9,657 nt of DNA, taken from positions 1 through 9,657 of the forward strand of contig NZ_JBAKHX010000148.1 of the NCBI RefSeq assembly GCF_036906915.1, read 5' to 3'. This document shows positions 6,946 through 9,657 of this stretch, in pieces. This stretch comes from Phytohabitans sp036906915. GTDB lineage: Bacteria > Actinomycetota > Actinomycetes > Mycobacteriales > Micromonosporaceae. Below the pieces are notes generated by a model, which made no database searches, was not told where the DNA came from, and worked only from the letters and a program-made list of their open reading frames with translations. The number at the start of each line of letters is the position of its first letter. Position 1 is the stretch's first letter. A program made the translations under genes and the position numbers.

Positions 6946-8246
6946 CCGTCCAGTCTGCGCCGTGGATACCAGACCGCGACAGTTCCACCGGCGCGCCGGC
7001 ATGTGACGACGAGCTGGCCGGCCTGGCACGCGAACGAATCGCGCACCACGCCGAGTACGCGGGTGACGCCGGCGGCGGGATCCAGCTCGGCGATCCATGA
7101 GCGGCCGGTGCTGGGCTCGGTCCGCGCGGCGTACATGCGCCCGTCCGCGTTGATGGACATGGGTGGCGTATCCCAGCGACCCAGTTCGGCGATCTCGCGG
7201 CCGTCGGCCGGGTCGACGACCGTGATCCGGGCCGGCTCGAACGGCGGGCCGAACGCGACCAGCGCAGGCCCCGCGCGCCACAGCCAGCTCCATCGGTCGC
7301 TAGCCCATCGGGTACGGCCGGTGGCGCGCTCGATGACCCGGACACCCAGCGCCTGCCCTCCGACGCACAGCGTTTCGCTGTCGACGCATTCGCTGGTCAC
7401 GTACTCGTTCATCAGGTCGATGTTCGCCTGCCACGCGGGCTGGAGCCGGTCCACGTGGTACGCGGTGGTGACCGGCGGGTCGAGCGCCCCCGCCACCAGC
7501 AGCAGCCCTTCGACGAGTTGCACGCCAGGATTGCTGTCGACCAGTGGGTCGAGCTCGGGCGGGGGCACCTTGCCGCGAACCACCAGCTCGCCGGTGCGAA
7601 GATCGCGCACCTCCACGGTGCCGTCACCGCGCCACCTCGCCAACCGCTCGCGGTCGTGGAGCACCATCTCCTCCAGGGGGACGGTGAGCGACCACCTCTC
7701 CACACCCGTCCACGGATCCAGCGCCACGTACATCGCCGTCTCTTCGTCACGCGGGTCGTGCGACAGGAACACCTGCTCGGCGCTGACGTCGCCAAGCCAC
7801 CCGGCTCGGCGCCACAGCACCTCTCCGCTGCCCCCGTCGAGCGCGATGGTCTCCGGCTCGTAGGCTTCGGCCAGCGCGAAGAGGATGCCGCCCTCCGCGA
7901 CCGCCGTCCGCAGCGGGCCCGCGGTCGACACGCTCCTGCGCCACTGCTCCTGCCCGCCCGGCACGCGGTACTTGACGATTTCCCGCTCGCCCTGCCCAAG
8001 AGAGTCGGTGCTGGGGCTCAGCAAGTAGATCGCGTCGGTGTTGCCCGAGATCACGGTCCGGTCACCGACCGCCGCCGGAAACTCCAGCATCACCAGCGCA
8101 GGCCGCACCGGCGCGGCGCCCGCCGCGAGCAGGGCCACCACCACCGTGGCCACCGCGCGGACCGCCCGGCGCTGTCGCGGTGTCCAGGGCGGCGGTCGGT
8201 CGTCGCCGACCGGCGCCTCCCGGACCTCCCCCAGGTCGATCACCAT
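6942..8246 (-). CDS. Membrane-anchored PQQ-type beta-propeller protein (paralogue 2, middle)
   Basis: This is a 434-residue protein with the same architecture as its neighbours. It has a cytoplasmic tail starting MVIDLGEVRE, a basic patch (RQRRAVR, 24-30), one membrane segment (~31-48), and an exported seven-motif propeller. Motifs begin near 92, 135, 175, 213, 262, 304 and 343. ALDPWTGVERW (175-185) is typical; the fourth and seventh lack the tryptophan, as in both paralogues. Cys287/Cys294 and Cys407/Cys416 correspond to the conserved pairs and probably form disulfides outside the cell. The ATG at 8246 has GGGGGA ten bases upstream, and the gene starts 36 nt after the previous stop. Its own stop overlaps the next gene by four bases. 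The fold call is good; the role is unknown. Confidence 0.88.
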   Translation of the reverse strand: MVIDLGEVREAPVGDDRPPPWTPRQRRAVRAVATVVVALLAAGAAPVRPALVMLEFPAAVGDRTVISGNTDAIYLLSPSTDSLGQGEREIVKYRVPGGQEQWRRSVSTAGPLRTAVAEGGILFALAEAYEPETIALDGGSGEVLWRRAGWLGDVSAEQVFLSHDPRDEETAMYVALDPWTGVERWSLTVPLEEMVLHDRERLARWRGDGTVEVRDLRTGELVVRGKVPPPELDPLVDSNPGVQLVEGLLLVAGALDPPVTTAYHVDRLQPAWQANIDLMNEYVTSECVDSETLCVGGQALGVRVIERATGRTRWASDRWSWLWRAGPALVAFGPPFEPARITVVDPADGREIAELGRWDTPPMSINADGRMYAARTEPSTGRSWIAELDPAAGVTRVLGVVRDSFACQAGQLVVTCRRAGGTVAVWYPRRRLDG

Positions 8247-8282
8247 ACGGTTGTAATCCCCCGGTCGTCCGGGTGGTTCCGT

Positions 8283-9548
8283 TTACTTCTGGTACGCCCA
8301 GACGCGCACCTGGCCACCCGGTGCGCGACACACTACGCTCGCCGTTCCCGCAACGCAGTCCCAAACGCGATTCGGCACCCGGCCGAGGTGCCGCGGTGCG
8401 CTGCCGTGCGGTTCGATGAGGGCGAGCCAGCGTTCGTCCTTGTCGGTGCCGCTCGCGTCTTGGGCGACGCCCACGAGGGGTGCGTCACCGCGCGCGTTCA
8501 GGGCGGTTTCCCAGCCGTCCAGCTCGACCTGCGTCCGGCCGCTCTCCGGGTCGATCGCCGTCAGCCGGTCGGGCCAGCGGGCGGCCACCACGATGCCACC
8601 GGTCTCGAACACCGTGTCCGCCCCCGGTACGTCCCACCTCTGGGCACCGGTCGCCGGGTCGACAGCCACGACACCGCCCGGCCGCGCCGTACACACCAGC
8701 CGCCCGCACGCGCCGAACCGGGGCGCGTCATCGTCCGACAGCGTCCGCTCCCAGCGCCGTTCCAGCGTGTCCGCCGCGTACCCGGCCACCCGCCGGCCGC
8801 CCGTCGCATCCTGGTACCCGACCATGATGGCGCCGTCGGTCGCCGTCGAGAGGTTGGGCGTCACCCCGGCGGGCAGCATCGGCCCCGTGCGCAGGATGGC
8901 GCCGGTGCGGCCGTCCCGCAGCTGCCCCTCACCGGTGCTGGTCAACACCAGCGCCCGGCCCGACCTGACGCTGCGCACGGCCGCATCCGCCGGAAAAGCA
9001 GCCGACCACAGGTCTCGCCCCGTCGCCAGGTCGAACGCCCGCACCGTCGCCCCACCGACGAACCCGGTGCGCCCGTCGTCGGCGACCGCCAGCCGCAGCG
9101 GCGTCGTCCACTTCACCTGCCCGGTGGCCGCGTCCAGCACGGTGGTCGGCGTGCCGTACCGCTCGCCCTGGAGCAGCCCCGTGACCAGGACCACGCCGTC
9201 GCCCCGCTGGACGTCGACGAACTGCTCCACATTGGACTCGTACGGCGCCCGCCACAGCATCCGTCCGCCAGGAAGCTCGTACGCGGTGAGCGTGGGCCGC
9301 CCGCTTTCTTCGGGCGCGGCCGCCACGAAGAGCCGATCACCGACCACCGCGAAATCCGCGTCCTCGGCCAGCGGATGGCTCGCCACCTCGGTCAGCGCGG
9401 CCGCCGGCGCGGGAGCCGAACCAGCGACGGCGAGCACCAGCCCCGCGCACAACACCTGCACGAACGGCCGAACCCCCCGAAGCGACCGCCACGCGTCCCG
9501 CAGCCGCCCGCCCGAAACCTCCCGCTCATACCCGAGCTCAATAACCAC
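8283..9548 (-). CDS. Membrane-anchored PQQ-type beta-propeller protein (paralogue 3, first of three)
   Basis: This 421-residue protein starts with MVIELGYERE, continues with a basic tail to about residue 27, and has a membrane segment at ~29-50 rich in Ala/Leu/Val. The exported propeller has seven motifs near 89, 137, 171, 210, 257, 295 and 331. VLDAATGQVKW, AFDLATGRDLW and AVDPATGAQRW are the best PQQ-type repeats in the window. Cys281/Cys286 and Cys398/Cys407 are conserved with the neighbours; Cys34 lies in the membrane segment and is not in a lipobox. The start is GTG at 9548, chosen by homology of the MVI-D/E-LG tail. Its RBS is poor (AGAG about eight bases upstream), and GGAGGGG at 9581-9587 is too far away to serve it. 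As the first gene of the group it probably follows the promoter, which would lie at or beyond the damaged edge. Confidence 0.87.
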   Translation of the reverse strand: MVIELGYEREVSGGRLRDAWRSLRGVRPFVQVLCAGLVLAVAGSAPAPAAALTEVASHPLAEDADFAVVGDRLFVAAAPEESGRPTLTAYELPGGRMLWRAPYESNVEQFVDVQRGDGVVLVTGLLQGERYGTPTTVLDAATGQVKWTTPLRLAVADDGRTGFVGGATVRAFDLATGRDLWSAAFPADAAVRSVRSGRALVLTSTGEGQLRDGRTGAILRTGPMLPAGVTPNLSTATDGAIMVGYQDATGGRRVAGYAADTLERRWERTLSDDDAPRFGACGRLVCTARPGGVVAVDPATGAQRWDVPGADTVFETGGIVVAARWPDRLTAIDPESGRTQVELDGWETALNARGDAPLVGVAQDASGTDKDERWLALIEPHGSAPRHLGRVPNRVWDCVAGTASVVCRAPGGQVRVWAYQK

Positions 9549-9593
9549 ACCGATAACTCTGCCACGCCCACCCCCACAGGCCCCTCCATCCGC

Positions 9594-9657
<64 letters not shown>

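Noticed and set aside
6946..7293. N-terminal extension of the last propeller protein to 558 residues
   Set aside because: The extra 116 residues overlap the preceding gene, are Arg-rich and would remove the shared N-terminal tail. The GTG at 6945 gives the homologous start.
5617..9548. Active PQQ-dependent alcohol or glucose dehydrogenases
   Set aside because: The proteins are shorter than typical quinoprotein dehydrogenases, and I see none of their catalytic or vicinal-cysteine motifs. Only the propeller repeat is shared.

Overview
The window is GC-rich DNA from an actinomycete. The evidence is the heavy G/C bias at third codon positions, GTG starts, short or overlapping gene junctions, and a trifunctional-type fadA-fadB pair. 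A Micromonosporaceae-like host is my inference from overall flavour, including the GC-palindromic intergenic repeats; it is not shown by any marker gene. The right edge ends in 63 consecutive C, which looks like a contig-end sequencing artefact.

Layout. (1) 1-389: the last codons of a possible upstream gene, a 19-bp-arm inverted repeat, three and a half copies of a 29-bp GC-palindromic tandem repeat, a G-rich stretch, and a promoter region with a 16-bp imperfect palindrome. (2) 390-3604, plus strand: fadA (3-ketoacyl-CoA thiolase) and fadB (enoyl-CoA hydratase/3-hydroxyacyl-CoA dehydrogenase), overlapping by one base and together covering the last three steps of fatty-acid beta-oxidation. (3) 3605-3673: a strong hairpin between convergent units, whose right arm contains the stop codon of the next gene. 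(4) 3670-9548, minus strand, read right to left: three tandem paralogous membrane-anchored PQQ-type beta-propeller proteins, then an OmpR-family response regulator resembling Streptomyces CutR, then its sensor histidine kinase. All five point the same way with gaps of 59 nt or less, so they may form one transcription unit.

The fad operon is ordinary metabolism. The more unusual part is the propeller triplet next to the two-component system. The three propellers differ a lot in sequence. They nevertheless share a short cytoplasmic N-terminal motif (I-I/D/E-L-G pattern), one transmembrane anchor, the same order of seven propeller motifs, and two conserved cysteine pairs in their exported domains. 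This suggests an envelope-facing system, perhaps linked to envelope or secretion stress, but no function can be assigned from sequence alone. No tRNA, rRNA, CRISPR array or complete mobile element is visible.
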